64,000 nt of DNA, from contig OY969790.1 in assembly GCA_963703125.1 (NCBI GenBank), positions 1,364,001-1,428,000 on the forward strand, in the 5' to 3' direction. Below, piece after piece: positions 42,639 through 52,126 of this stretch. This DNA is from MFD04716-140 sp963703125 (GTDB taxonomy: Bacteria; Bacteroidota; Bacteroidia; Flavobacteriales; Flavobacteriaceae). Positions within the stretch are counted from its first letter, which is position 1; every line of letters begins with the position of its first letter. Made by a program: the position numbers and the translations under genes. The notes under the pieces are model-generated. The model had not been told where the DNA came from and searched no databases. It saw nothing but the letters and a program-made list of their open reading frames with translations.

Positions 42639-43127
42639 ATGAAAAGTAAGACAAACGTAAAATTGGAATTTTCCGATAACGAAAGAACAAATCTGCGAAA
42701 GAACAAAATAAAAAAATCCGAAATTTTGGAATATGCTTCTGACGAATTAGCAGTTTTATTAAACGTTTCAGAATTAAGAGCAAAGGAAATTTATGCTTTA
42801 GCCGATTTTCAACAAATTCCTTCAATCGGAATTGAGTTTGCCAAAGATTTGATTTTTTTAGGTTACTATAGCGTTCAGGAATTGAATGGAAAAAGTGGTG
42901 CGGAATTGACTGACTATTACGAAAAAAAGAAAGGTTACAAGACCGACCCTTGTGTGGAAGACCAATTTAGATTGGTAGTTGATTTTGCCAAAAACAAAGA
43001 TTACTCGAAAAAATGGTGGGATTTTACAAATGACAGAAAGGAATATAGAACCAAAATTGGTTATCCAAAAGACAGACCCAAAATAAATTGGACAGAAACA
43101 TTAAACGTGGAAAAAGGCAGTTGCTAA
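42639..43127 (+). CDS. Helix-hairpin-helix Cdd1-like (pathogenicity locus family) protein, cassette 3 gene B
   Basis: The 162-residue protein has an HhH motif (FQQIPSIGIEFAKDLIFLGY) and the Cdd1-type continuation (DYYEKKKGYKTDPCVEDQFR ... KKWWDFTNDR). Proteins of this family are small putative DNA-binding factors of unknown role. It starts 12 bp after the VOC gene. Its TAA stop (43125-43127) overlaps the left core of the following attC-like site, exactly where intron A begins. Confidence 0.75.
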   Translation: MKSKTNVKLEFSDNERTNLRKNKIKKSEILEYASDELAVLLNVSELRAKEIYALADFQQIPSIGIEFAKDLIFLGYYSVQELNGKSGAELTDYYEKKKGYKTDPCVEDQFRLVVDFAKNKDYSKKWWDFTNDRKEYRTKIGYPKDRPKINWTETLNVEKGSC

Positions 43128-44977
43128 TCGAGTAGACGGCTCCGCCATTGACTGACGGAGTGCGCCTCTCACACCACCGTACGTACGGGTCTCGTATACG
43201 GCGGTTCGTAAATTGATGGGTTCAATTCCATGTAAAGCTTTAACATTGCTTGGTAGCCCCTATTTTGAAGTCTTTTGAGGGTAATAGTGGAGTTCAAAAT
43301 TGGACTCTGGGCTACTGCCCAACCTCCTTTTCTTGTTCTACTCCACGCATAGGCATGGTCTTGGTCTACACCCAACCGGATCAGGTTTTTCCTTTTCCTC
43401 TCGGGCTTCTTCCAATCTGTCCAGATACAATAACGTAAACGATTCCTAAGCCAACCATCCAAATCACGGAGTTTGCCATGGATACTTGTCCCTCGAAAAT
43501 AGTTTAACCATCCCCTCTGGATTTCGTTTATCTTGGCAACCCGCTCATCAAAACCCATGGGCTTGGTCTTGGCGGTTATTGTCCTTACTCTCATTTTTAA
43601 ACTCTTCCATGCCTTTTCGCTCACTGCCAATTGATATTTTCCCTTCTCCCCTTTGATATAGGTGGGAACGAAACCAAAACCCAAGATGGTGAACTGCACC
43701 GGCTTCCTGACACCGCTCTTCTCACGGTTTACCGTCAGTTTAAGTTTTGTCTTTAGGTACTTTGAAATTGCTCCCATTGTTGCCGTTGCATCACTTCTTC
43801 GTCTGGTGTAGATACTGAAATCATCAGCATAGCGAACGAACCGGAGTTTCCGTCTGGTCAGTTCTTTATCCAGCTCGTTGAGCAGGATGTTGGACAGTAA
43901 CGGACTGATCGGGCTTCCCTGCGGGACGCCCTTTCTCCTTTTTTGCAGTCTGCCATTGACCAAAATCGGTACCCGCAACCATTTGCGTATCAATTGGAGC
44001 GTAATTGGGCATTTTATCTTTTGGTGCAGCAAGTTTAGAAGCAGGCAATGGTCTACTTCATCGAAAAATGTTTTTAGGTCTATGTCTACAATAAAACCAT
44101 ACCCCTCATGGATATATTCCAGAGCCTTGCCAACTGCTTGGCGGGCATTTCTGTTGGGGCGGAATCCGTAACTATAAGCGCTGAAACCATTTTCAAATTT
44201 GGGCATCACAACTTGTGATACCGCTTGTTGGAGCAACCTGTCGGTTACTGTCGGGATTCCCAAAAGACGGGATTTCCCATTTGCCTTGGGAATTTCCACA
44301 CCAAGAATGGCTTGGGGCCGGTACTTTCCTTGCTTTACCCTTTGGAATAGTTGCAACTTGTTCTCTCGCAGATACTCTGTGAGTGCCGTTGTTTTCATTC
44401 CATCGATTCCTGCACTGCCTTTATTTACAATTACTTGCCCAAGGGCTTTTTGCAGGTTGTAAGAATGTAGTACATGTCCAATCATTCTTGGTTTACATTT
44501 TCATTTACCTGTCTTCGTTGCAGAGGGCTATCTCGCGATTCCGTTCCGCATTGAGGACCAATTTACGTTCGGCCCTTCCTTACTCGTGAGACCTCCATTT
44601 TTCGAATGGCTCGTTTCCCGCAAGTACTATGACCTCTGCTGACTTCTCAACCGTGCCATCCCGTGACTGTTGAGACCTCCCCAGGTAAGAACATCTTCTC
44701 TCACCCGATCCCTGCCGTATCTACATAGCTACCCTTTTGGTAATCGTTGGGCGTTACAATGATGTGCTTGCTTACCCAAGTAACTATGCCTCCGTATACG
44801 GTTCCTGTTCGTCAGTACCGAGTTTTGTAGTCTCGCTTCCTTCAGATGTAACTTCGCAGTTACCACCCTTGCGACTTACTAATGGTTCGAGGCGTTACCC
44901 CCGCCCATAAGGGACTTGCACCCTCTAGATTAATTAACTACATTTCTGTAGTTAAAAGATGCCCATGCTGGGCACAC
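43128..44977 (-). mobile_element. Group II intron A with reverse transcriptase (1850 nt)
   Basis: On the minus strand it begins GTGTGCCCAGC (at 44977) and ends with a typical domain V (GAACCGCCGTATACGAGACC, then GTACGTACGGTGG) and domain VI ending ACTCGAT at 43128. Nearly identical to intron B: by eye only three differences in 1850 nt (43242, 43322, 43964). Both RNA ends and the RT frame look intact, so it is probably active or recently so. Orientation is opposite to the cassettes. Confidence 0.88.
43169..44485 (-). CDS. ltrA: Group II intron reverse transcriptase/maturase (copy A)
   Basis: The 438-residue protein has RT motifs (DIDLKTFFDEVDH at 134-146, PQGSP at 188-192, YADD at 219-222) and the maturase/group II-specific domain (EIQRGWLNYFRG, about 321-332). 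No HNH endonuclease domain follows, as in class C-type intron proteins, which use other priming. The C-terminus (PPYTRPVRTVV) is encoded inside domain V, so the frame overlaps the ribozyme core. It differs from copy B by one residue (Leu/Ser near the C-terminus). Confidence 0.92.
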   Translation of the reverse strand: MIGHVLHSYNLQKALGQVIVNKGSAGIDGMKTTALTEYLRENKLQLFQRVKQGKYRPQAILGVEIPKANGKSRLLGIPTVTDRLLQQAVSQVVMPKFENGFSAYSYGFRPNRNARQAVGKALEYIHEGYGFIVDIDLKTFFDEVDHCLLLNLLHQKIKCPITLQLIRKWLRVPILVNGRLQKRRKGVPQGSPISPLLSNILLNELDKELTRRKLRFVRYADDFSIYTRRRSDATATMGAISKYLKTKLKLTVNREKSGVRKPVQFTILGFGFVPTYIKGEKGKYQLAVSEKAWKSLKMRVRTITAKTKPMGFDERVAKINEIQRGWLNYFRGTSIHGKLRDLDGWLRNRLRYCIWTDWKKPERKRKNLIRLGVDQDHAYAWSRTRKGGWAVAQSPILNSTITLKRLQNRGYQAMLKLYMELNPSIYEPPYTRPVRTVV

Positions 44978-45159
44978 ACATCGGTTTGGCAATATGGCGG
45001 CTGAAGTGCTTCTATGAAACATTTGTGCAAGGTTCAAGAGCAGTAATTCTATTGAACTTTTGTGCTAAAAATCCGCCACATCGCCAAGCCGAAAACCGTT
45101 AGGTACAATGCTTTGACAGCTCAGGGAATTCAATCAAGACAAACTAGGAGACAAATATT

Positions 45160-47001
45160 ATGACTAGGAAAAGACTGATTTTAATACTTTTATTTTTTAG
45201 TTTATGTGTTTTCAAACTCTCTGCACAGTCGGTAAAAGAATTCCCTATAAAAACAATTACTCAATTACAGGACACTATAAATAGAATTTTGACCATTGAG
45301 CATCAAAGCTCTTTGATGCTGGCAATTATAACCAACGACACAGTTCTTTTTTCAAATGGTTTTGGAACGGCAAATTTTGACACAAAGCAAAAAGCCACCA
45401 GTCAGACACTTTTTCCAATGGCTTCTATTACAAAAACATTTACAGCATTAGCCATAATGAAATTAGTAAAACAAGGTAAACTCTCACTCTATGACGACCT
45501 TTCTAAAATTGCACCTGAAATAACTTTTACTAACAAATGGGAGAAAACAAATCCTATCAAAATCATTCATCTTTTGGAACACACATCTGGCTTTGACGAC
45601 CTTCGCTTTAATACTTTTTGGAACAACGATTTAAACATAACAGAACTTGAAGCAATTGAAAAATCTAAAAACTCAATGTATTGCAGGTGGAGACCAGGCG
45701 AACGAGAAGCGTATTCAAATATTGGCTACAATGTTTTAGGCTATATAATTGAAAAGCTATCCGGTTTAAAATATGATGCTTTTCTGAAAAATGAAATTCT
45801 CTTGCCACTTGGAATGACAAACAGCAACTTTATCATTCCCACAAAACCAAATTCATTTTATTCAACACCCTACGAATGGGATGGAAATAATTATAAGCAG
45901 CTTCCATTTTTACAAATGGTTGGCAAAGGTTCAGGCGCATTATATTCTTGTGCAGACGATATGGCAAAGTTCGTAAGGTTTATGATAAATAATGGCAATG
46001 GCGAAATTGAACTAATGGAAATTCCTGAAAGCACACCTGCTGCCAGGTTAGGTTTAAAGACAGGTTACGGAAAGGGAATTACCGTTGATTTCTTAACTTA
46101 TAAGTTCCCGTTTTATGGACACGATGGAGCTGGTTTGGGTTTTAATACTCGTTATGCATATAACAGAGATTTAAAAGTAGGCTTTGTCATTTGCTGTTCA
46201 AATCCATCTGCATTTTCTGACTTATTAATAAATTATCTTACGGACTCTTTACAAACGCCAAAACGTATTGCTACCACACCAGTAAGCATTGATACACTAA
46301 AATCTTATGAAGGATATTATCAACTTAAATCACCGCGTTTTGAAATTCTAAACAGATACTTGGAAGAATTATTTCACGGTTATCATATTGTACTAAAAGA
46401 CGATAGTTTGCATTCATACGGTTTTAAAAGGCCAGATCAAGTGATGTTGCCAGTTGCTCCAACTATATTCAGAAAACCAACTGAAAACCTACCCTCGTTT
46501 CTATTTGCAACAAATCAAGCAGGAAATAAAGTTTTGTATGAGTGGGGTGCTTATTACGAAAGAACATCTTATGCAAAAGTTTTGGCTAGTAGAATTTTAG
46601 TTTTAGGTAGTTTGGTTTGTGGAATATTACTTTTGTTAAGTTCTATATTTTGGGTATTCAAAGCCATCTTCAAAAGACTAACTTGGAAAGAGTATTTTAC
46701 AAGGAACTTATCGGCCTTTGGAGTTCTTTCTTTAATTATAGCCTTTGGTACTCTTGCATACATGGCTACAAATGTTCCACTAATGGGGACAGTAAATTTG
46801 TTTACTATCACCTTTTTTAGTGGAACCTTGTTATTTGCATTATTAGGCATAGCAGGTTTTATTATGACCATTAAAAGGTTTGGACAGATAACAAATAAAT
46901 GGACAAGATGGTATTTATTAGTAACTACTACTTGGTTATTGATATTGGTTGTTTTCTATTTTCACTATGACTGGATAGGACTAAGAATGTGGAGTTATTG
47001 A
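45160..47001 (+). CDS. Serine beta-lactamase/esterase-family hydrolase with C-terminal membrane region, cassette 4
   Basis: The 613-residue protein has a signal peptide (ending KLSAQ) and a class C beta-lactamase-like domain: SxxK as Ser89-Ile-Thr-Lys92, YSN in REAYSNIGYN and a KTG-equivalent in GHDGAGLGF. After a linker come three or four membrane segments (about residues 475-600). It probably acts outside the inner membrane as a hydrolase or peptidase; antibiotic resistance should not be assumed. It is a single-gene cassette between sites 3 and 4. Confidence 0.85.
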   Translation: MTRKRLILILLFFSLCVFKLSAQSVKEFPIKTITQLQDTINRILTIEHQSSLMLAIITNDTVLFSNGFGTANFDTKQKATSQTLFPMASITKTFTALAIMKLVKQGKLSLYDDLSKIAPEITFTNKWEKTNPIKIIHLLEHTSGFDDLRFNTFWNNDLNITELEAIEKSKNSMYCRWRPGEREAYSNIGYNVLGYIIEKLSGLKYDAFLKNEILLPLGMTNSNFIIPTKPNSFYSTPYEWDGNNYKQLPFLQMVGKGSGALYSCADDMAKFVRFMINNGNGEIELMEIPESTPAARLGLKTGYGKGITVDFLTYKFPFYGHDGAGLGFNTRYAYNRDLKVGFVICCSNPSAFSDLLINYLTDSLQTPKRIATTPVSIDTLKSYEGYYQLKSPRFEILNRYLEELFHGYHIVLKDDSLHSYGFKRPDQVMLPVAPTIFRKPTENLPSFLFATNQAGNKVLYEWGAYYERTSYAKVLASRILVLGSLVCGILLLLSSIFWVFKAIFKRLTWKEYFTRNLSAFGVLSLIIAFGTLAYMATNVPLMGTVNLFTITFFSGTLLFALLGIAGFIMTIKRFGQITNKWTRWYLLVTTTWLLILVVFYFHYDWIGLRMWSY

Positions 47002-47035
47002 CATACATCTTTGGACGACCGAAAAAAGGCACTGT

Positions 47036-47164
47036 GCCTAACAACAGCTATAATACATATGCAGTAGTGTAGGTTCTTAAAGTGTGTTCTATTAAATTTC
47101 GGTAGCAACGTGGGACAAAGACGTAGGTATTTACATGCATACGTCTTATAACTAGGCGTTGGCA
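47036..47164 (+). repeat. attC-like site 4
   Basis: GCCTAAC (exact RYYYAAC) opens and GTTGGCA closes. AGCTATAATACATATGCA pairs with the complement of the right arm around CATGCATACGTCTTATAACT. Length 129 bp. Confidence 0.75.
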
Positions 47165-47229
47165 ACAATATCACAAAAATTTGCAATTGGTTCGTTTTTG
47201 GTGTAAATTAGCATCAAAATATCTTTATC

Positions 47230-47469
47230 ATGGCAAGACAAAGTATATCGTTTACACAACCAAATGATGAATGGTTAAAGACACAAGTCGATAATCAAGA
47301 ATACTCAAGTAAAAGCGAACTTGTGAATGATTTAATAAGGCAAGCAAGAAGCCAGCAAGTGCAAATTGACTGGATAAAGGCCAAATTAGAGAAAGCCGAA
47401 AATAGCGGATTTACTAATGACTCAAAGTCTGAAATCTTAAAGCAATCCAAAGCCATGCTTAATGGCTAA
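47230..47469 (+). CDS. ParD-like antitoxin, cassette 5 gene A
   Basis: The 79-residue protein has a ribbon-helix-helix start (RQSISFTQPNDEWLKTQV) and continues with a charged helix typical of ParD/CopG antitoxins. It overlaps the following ParE-like toxin gene by 8 bp, the usual arrangement. It neutralises the toxin and represses the pair. Confidence 0.88.
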   Translation: MARQSISFTQPNDEWLKTQVDNQEYSSKSELVNDLIRQARSQQVQIDWIKAKLEKAENSGFTNDSKSEILKQSKAMLNG

Positions 47470-47749
47470 ATACAGACTGAGCAATTCTGCCAAAGAAGAC
47501 CTGATACGGATTCATCAATACGGAGTCAAGAAATTTGGCATGACCCAAGCGGACAAATATTTCGATTCATTTTTTAAATATTTTGACATTATTGCCGAAA
47601 GTCCTTATTCATTCGAATCAGTAGCGTTCATAAAAGAAGGTTATAGGCGCTGTGTTTGTGGCTCTGACAGTATTTACTACAAAGTAAATGATAACCTAGT
47701 TGAAATTATGGCAATTGTTGGTAAGCAGGATTTAAAAAATATCCTGTAA
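47462..47749 (+). CDS. ParE-like toxin, cassette 5 gene B
   Basis: The 95-residue protein has the RelE/ParE fold pattern: AKYRLSNSAKEDLIRIHQYG near the N-terminus and SIYYKVNDNLVEIMAIVGKQ near the end. ParE toxins inhibit DNA gyrase; other family members cut mRNA. Toxin-antitoxin cassettes stabilise large integrons, because loss of the cassette kills the cell. Confidence 0.88.
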   Translation: MAKYRLSNSAKEDLIRIHQYGVKKFGMTQADKYFDSFFKYFDIIAESPYSFESVAFIKEGYRRCVCGSDSIYYKVNDNLVEIMAIVGKQDLKNIL

Positions 47750-47770
47750 ACTATCGTGCAAAAATACTGT

Positions 47771-47900
47771 TGCCAACAATACCTATAATTAATCGCTACC
47801 CCTTCCCTATCTAGAAAATTCTTACATTTAAACAGCTTGATCAGTAGACGGAAAACCTTAACCGGTTTTACCGCGACTAATCATAGCCGAGACGTTGTGG
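47771..47900 (+). repeat. attC-like site 5
   Basis: TGCCAAC opens and GTTGTGG closes. CTATAATTAATCGC pairs with the complement of the right arm (CGCGACTAATCATAG), and nested internal complementarity is present. Length 130 bp. Confidence 0.7.
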
Positions 47901-47999
47901 TGCATTATCCCACTTTACCGAAAAACTTCACAAAACGGTATTAAATTCAAAAATATAATGTAATTTTGTATCCAAGTAGATACACTTTTTATATATTTT

Positions 48000-48290
48000 A
48001 TTGAGAAAACGATTGAATTCGATAAATGGATTAGAAAACTGAAGGACTTGAAAGCCAAGGCGAAAATCCTGTTCAGAATCCAGAAAATAGAAAGTGACGG
48101 ACATTTTGGAGATTGTAAACCTGTGGGTGCCGGAATTATGGAGTTGCGAGTGAATTTTGCAAAAGGTTATAGAGTTTACTTCAAAGAAAAAGACGGGAAA
48201 ATAATTGTTCTGCTGATTGGTGGAGATAAGTCAACCCAGCAAAAAGATATTACGCAAGCAAAAGAAATCTGGAAAAAATTAAAGAAATAG
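48000..48290 (+). CDS. HigB/RelE-like toxin (phage-derived Gp49 type), cassette 6 gene A; start uncertain
   Basis: The reading frame gives IEKTIEFDKWIRKLKDLKAK and FRIQKIESDGHFGDCKPVGA, the HigB-type addiction module toxin of about 97 residues. No ATG, GTG or TTG lies where relatives start; the frame is open from about 47967, with ATA and ATT codons at the expected position. The first conventional start (TTG 48048) would remove the first helix. The start may be lost, so the toxin may be silent or initiated at a rare codon. Confidence 0.75.
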   Translation: MEKTIEFDKWIRKLKDLKAKAKILFRIQKIESDGHFGDCKPVGAGIMELRVNFAKGYRVYFKEKDGKIIVLLIGGDKSTQQKDITQAKEIWKKLKK

Positions 48291-48295
48291 AAAAT

Positions 48296-48580
48296 ATGGG
48301 AACTTCAAAATTTGACATAGCTGATTATTTGGACAGTAAGGAAATGATTGCCGAGTATCTCAATACAGTTCTGGAAGAAGGAGATAACGCAGATGTAATC
48401 AATGCGATCGGACATATTGCAAAGGCGATTGGAATGACCAAAATAGCGGAGGAAACAGGATTGAGCAGACCGAGTTTGTACAAAGCTTTATCGGACGGGG
48501 CAAAACCTCAATTTGCTACAATAATGAAAGTTTTAAAAGCGATTGGAGGCCAAATCCAAGTGAATCCAATGTCCGCCTGA
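48296..48580 (+). CDS. HigA-like antitoxin (putative addiction module antidote), cassette 6 gene B
   Basis: The 94-residue protein has a helix-turn-helix of the addiction module antidote family (MTKIAEETGLSRPSLYKAL ... ATIMKVLKAIGGQI). Toxin first and antidote second is the HigBA order. It starts 5 bp after the toxin stop. Confidence 0.88.
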   Translation: MGTSKFDIADYLDSKEMIAEYLNTVLEEGDNADVINAIGHIAKAIGMTKIAEETGLSRPSLYKALSDGAKPQFATIMKVLKAIGGQIQVNPMSA

Positions 48581-48603
48581 AAAAATAACGACACCACAAC
48601 ACC

Positions 48604-49979
48604 GTGTCCTATGAAAAGCCTTAGTCCAGTTCTTTAAAGTTAATCAATATTTTCTTTTTGCCTTAAACCACCTTTTTTTTTGATATAACTTGCTCCGCAT
48701 CCTATGTGTGATACACCTTTATCTTCGGGTTCACCGGCATCCGTATGATTATAAGTTATAATAGACCCGCCCACTTGCTATAAAAATGTGATCCCAATTG
48801 TTTGGGCCACCCACGGTGTTTTGTGATAAGGGTCTGACTACTATTTGGTGAGCTTTGTTATTGTTGTCCTGATTCAAAATTATTCGATTACGCCTATCGC
48901 GTATGGTGTCCCCGTCTTGATTACGGCCAAGGTCCTACTGAGCAATTTTCTTGCTACCTTGATGATGATGCTCTTTACGTTCCTGCCTTGGTGCTTGCGA
49001 TAATAGCCTTGCATGATCGGGTCGGCACGTATCGCCTGCCAGGCGGCCTCTACGAAATAGCTCCGTATCAAACGATGCGCCCGTGGCGTTATGCCCAGGG
49101 TCCTATAATTGCTCCCACTTTGATGGACCCCGGGTGCAAGACCGACATAGCCCGCCAAATGTTTTATACTGTTGAAGCGCCTGAGATCGCCCAGTTCACA
49201 CAATATACCGCAGGCCACGATACCTCCTATTCCCGGTATGCTCCTGAGCAACATATAATCTTTCTTATGATGGGCCTTGCAATATCTCCTGAGCTGGGCC
49301 GATACATCCCTGAGTTCTTGGTTCACGAAACGGAAGAAGCGCATACGGCTATCCAAAGTCGCTTTTGCCGTCGGGTTCTTGAATACCATATCGTCCAACC
49401 AGTTCCTATACTTATGGCTCCAATGATCGTTATCGAATTCCTCGGGTTCCTTGATACCGAAATACAACAACTGCATTTTTATGTAACTCTTGATCCTACG
49501 GAAATCCTTGACCAGATCGTTGCGACGACGGAAAAGGCTCCGCAGTTCTTCCCTATCGATATCGGGTACATGAATGCCTTCCAGGCGACCGTCCTTAAGT
49601 TCCCTGGCAATCAACTGCGCATCGATCTTATCGGTCTTGGTATGTTTCTCATTGCCTTTCCTGTGGATATCGGCAGGGTTGACCACCAAAGAATTCCAGC
49701 CGTATGACCCGAATAACCACAGCAACCTGCCTCGTAAGCTGTCGATACGTCATAATCGGGAAAATGTTTTGATACGTAGTCCTTGAGCTGTTTCGGGTCG
49801 GGCCGCATCGAAAAAGACTTGCCCGCGAACAGGTCCGTTGCACAATGTACTTTCCAACTTCGCTTGTGAATGTCGATACCAATGAATAGCTTTGGTAGAG
49901 CAGTTTGTTGAGATTCCATATCTTATTGTTTTAGAGAACTTTAAAGATACTTGACTTACTGCTTTTTCATCGATGCTAT
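48604..49979 (-). mobile_element. IS110-family insertion (boundaries approximate)
   Basis: The insertion is bounded by attC-like fragments: the left core ending CACAACAC near 48602 and the right fragment CTATAATTTATTGC beginning near 49979. The length of about 1.4 kb fits the family. No target duplication or inverted repeat is obvious, as expected for IS110. Confidence 0.5.
48880..49919 (-). pseudogene. IS110-family transposase (DEDD), frameshifted
   Basis: The N-terminal frame (49919 to about 49715) has LFIGIDIHKRSWKVHC, the DEDD Asp. The second frame continues with SYGWNSLVVNPADIHRKG, KTDKIDAQLIARELKDG and the C-terminal LLRSIPGIGGIVACGILCEL Tnp_20 domain. The frame is lost in AYEAGCCGYSG; one missing T in the run after GGTTA would restore GYFGSYGWNS. 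IS110-family elements carry a bridge RNA in one flank, expected at about 49920-49980 or 48610-48880, which I cannot delimit. Some relatives (IS1111-attC group) target attC sites. Confidence 0.85.
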
Positions 49980-50517
49980 AATTTATTGCTAGTTCTAGCC
50001 TACTTACGAAAATCCTCGCGGATTTTCCTCTGGTTCGTTCCATTTTTAGTAAGTTAGTTGCTTGCACACGCAACAAACCATATACATAAACGTTAGCAGT
50101 AATAAGGCCGGTGCAGCGTCCTAAAATAGGTGACACTCTACAAATAAACATTTCCCACCGGACAAGTGAACAGCTTCAGGACAACTTGGACTTTACAAAA
50201 AATTTAAAACTTAGGACTGATTAAAAAATAATATAGCTTAGCCTTCGCATTTTCAAGAAGAGCCACCATCCGAGTTGCCCACGCATTTGGCACATGCCAT
50301 AGCCGCGCTAACCCACCATGATACCAAAGCTATGACATAGAGCCAAATCCTAACTCTCCAACCGATGGAATTAAGAGACTAAAACCTATATTTGGACGAC
50401 ATGATAGTAAACTAATGAACTGTGAATAGCTGAGTATTAAAGACAACAATCTCAATAAAGGTTACTGTTATTGCCAAGGCGCTGATTTAAAAAATCTTAA
50501 CTTATATTTTTATAAAT
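49980..50517. other. Region between site 6 and cassette 7
   Basis: This stretch has the end of site 6 (to 50098) and then about 420 bp without a supportable gene. A segment around 50240-50340 (AGTTGCCC, GCGCTAACCC) looks like a degenerate recombination site or the remnant of a deleted cassette. Confidence 0.45.
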
Positions 50518-51657
50518 TTGTTCTACATAGTTTCCACATCCCTTGCATTCTTTCTATCGCTGATACTTTTTACGAAACAGGGAAAAACAAAAGCCGATTC
50601 AATATTGGCTTGCTGGTTAGTAATAATTGGGATTCATTTGGCATTTTACTACGTCAGTCTTATAGCTGATTCCTACTATTATCCTTACCTCTTAGTGAGC
50701 TACCCCTTTCCCTTGCTTCACGGGCCTCTGCTTTATTTCTACACGGCTTCTCTCACTAATCAGCATCCGTATTTGAGGAAACAGTTTGTTTGGCACTTTA
50801 TACCTGCACTGCTTATTTACCTCGTTCTTATTCCATTTTTCCTTCGCCCCCACACTGAAAGACTAGTGGTATTTGCTAATCACGGAAAGGGTTTTGAGTG
50901 GGTCTTCCTGTTACAACGGATTTTAGTGTTTGTGTCAGGTGTAGCATACACCGTTCTTTCATTGTGGTTATTACGAATGCATATCCGTAATGTGCAGAAT
51001 AAGTTCTCGCAAACAGAGAAAGTCAATTTATTTTGGTTGCGGTATTTGATTTATGGGGTTGGTGTTGTTTGGCTTGCAGTTTTTATAGGAAATGATTTTA
51101 TCATCTTTTCTTTAGTGGCCGTATTTGTTTTGCTGTTGGGTTATTTCGGAATTAAGCAGGTCGGTATTTTTAATCAGGTGAATTTTAGTGAAGGAGATAT
51201 TTTGAGAGATTCATCAGTATCCGTCAAAGTTGAGGAAAACTGTGTAATAGCGGGAAAAGTAAAAGGAAAATACCTTAAGTCATCATTATCATCAGAAAAG
51301 CAAACTGAAATTCACAGCAAACTTATCAAGGCAATGGATGAACAGAGATTGTTTCTAAACCCTGAGCTTACCATTGGCCAATTAGCAGAGGAAATCGCAG
51401 TTCATCCCAATCATCTATCCCAAGTCATTAACTCATTGGAGTCTAAAACTTTTTATGATTTTATAAACGCATGCCGGATCAATGAATTCAAAAGGATGGC
51501 AGCCCAACCCGAAAATCAAAAGTATACCTTACTGGCGCTGGCTTTTGAATGTGGTTTTAATTCCAAGACTGCCTTTTACAGAAATTTTAAGAATGTAACG
51601 GGACAATCGCCAACGCAATATCTAAAAGACCATAAAATCCAAATTCAGGCTGGCTAA
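50518..51657 (+). CDS. AraC-family regulator with N-terminal membrane domain, cassette 7 gene A
   Basis: The 379-residue protein (TTG start at 50518) has seven predicted membrane segments over the first 220 residues. After a linker, a C-terminal AraC-type DNA-binding domain follows (LTIGQLAEEIAVHPNHLSQV ... FECGFNSKTAFYRNFKNVTG). This architecture is common in Bacteroidota; the membrane part probably senses a lipid or peptide. A decayed paralogue lies at 53861-54997. The neighbouring hydrolase is probably its target gene. Confidence 0.85.
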   Translation: MFYIVSTSLAFFLSLILFTKQGKTKADSILACWLVIIGIHLAFYYVSLIADSYYYPYLLVSYPFPLLHGPLLYFYTASLTNQHPYLRKQFVWHFIPALLIYLVLIPFFLRPHTERLVVFANHGKGFEWVFLLQRILVFVSGVAYTVLSLWLLRMHIRNVQNKFSQTEKVNLFWLRYLIYGVGVVWLAVFIGNDFIIFSLVAVFVLLLGYFGIKQVGIFNQVNFSEGDILRDSSVSVKVEENCVIAGKVKGKYLKSSLSSEKQTEIHSKLIKAMDEQRLFLNPELTIGQLAEEIAVHPNHLSQVINSLESKTFYDFINACRINEFKRMAAQPENQKYTLLALAFECGFNSKTAFYRNFKNVTGQSPTQYLKDHKIQIQAG

Positions 51658-51831
51658 GTTCGGACTATCGTCTTATAAAGTTAGTCCTGCTGTTTAGTTC
51701 CACTTTAAAGGGATATTGATTATCAACAACTTAGATACCAATTAGCTCATCCTAAGAATACTTCCCAATTTATAGGACGGGACTCTTCGCTAATACAATT
51801 GCCATTCCTTTGTGGCAAGGAAGTATTCAAT

Positions 51832-52030
51832 GAAGTCATCGACAAGAGAGAACACATCCAAATTCGCTATGGGGTGTGTATTCATCATTTTTTTACTTCA
51901 ACCTTTTACAGTGGTTTATTCTCAAAACAAGGAGGGTTTTACTTTGCTGAAGAAAAAAGGAATAAAGATTGAGTATAAGGAGTACGCTTTACTGTGTTAC
52001 ATCTCAGCAGACGGTGAAGAAAAAAATTAA
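51832..52030 (+). CDS. Short secreted hypothetical protein or fragment, 65 aa
   Basis: From ATG 51832 the frame gives a signal-peptide-like segment (FAMGCVFIIFLLQPFTVVYS) and a short charged tail (KKKGIKIEYKEYALLCYISA). It may be a truncated gene. It lies between the regulator and the hydrolase. Low confidence that it is functional. Confidence 0.35.
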
Positions 52031-52126
52031 AACGAAGGACAGAATGGCAAGGTGCACAATATATTTATTGATTTACTATACAAGAACGTTTTTGATTAAA
52101 TGACAAATTCAAAATAGTTGTAACAC

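Larger units (their letters stand above)
43121..45104 (+). repeat. attC-like site 3, interrupted by group II intron A
   Basis: TTGCTAA|CATCGG is split by the intron after the AA. Arms CGGTTTGGCAATATGGCGG (from 44982) and CCGCCACATCGCCAAGCCG pair at 16 of 19 positions. The site ends GTTAGGT (45098-45104), an exact GTTRRRY match. Confidence 0.75.
48592..50098 (+). repeat. attC-like site 6, interrupted by an IS110-family element
   Basis: The left core (ACCACAAC, 48593-48600) and the right end (GTTAGCA, 50092-50098) are about 1.5 kb apart with an IS110 transposase between them. The right fragment keeps the internal hairpin AAAATCC-TCGC-GGATTTT seen in site 17. The arms do not pair convincingly after removing the IS, so some sequence may have been lost or the fragments may come from two sites. 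Confidence 0.5.

Noticed and set aside
48988..49707. 239-codon plus-strand ORF
   Set aside because: It is antisense to the well-supported IS110 transposase.
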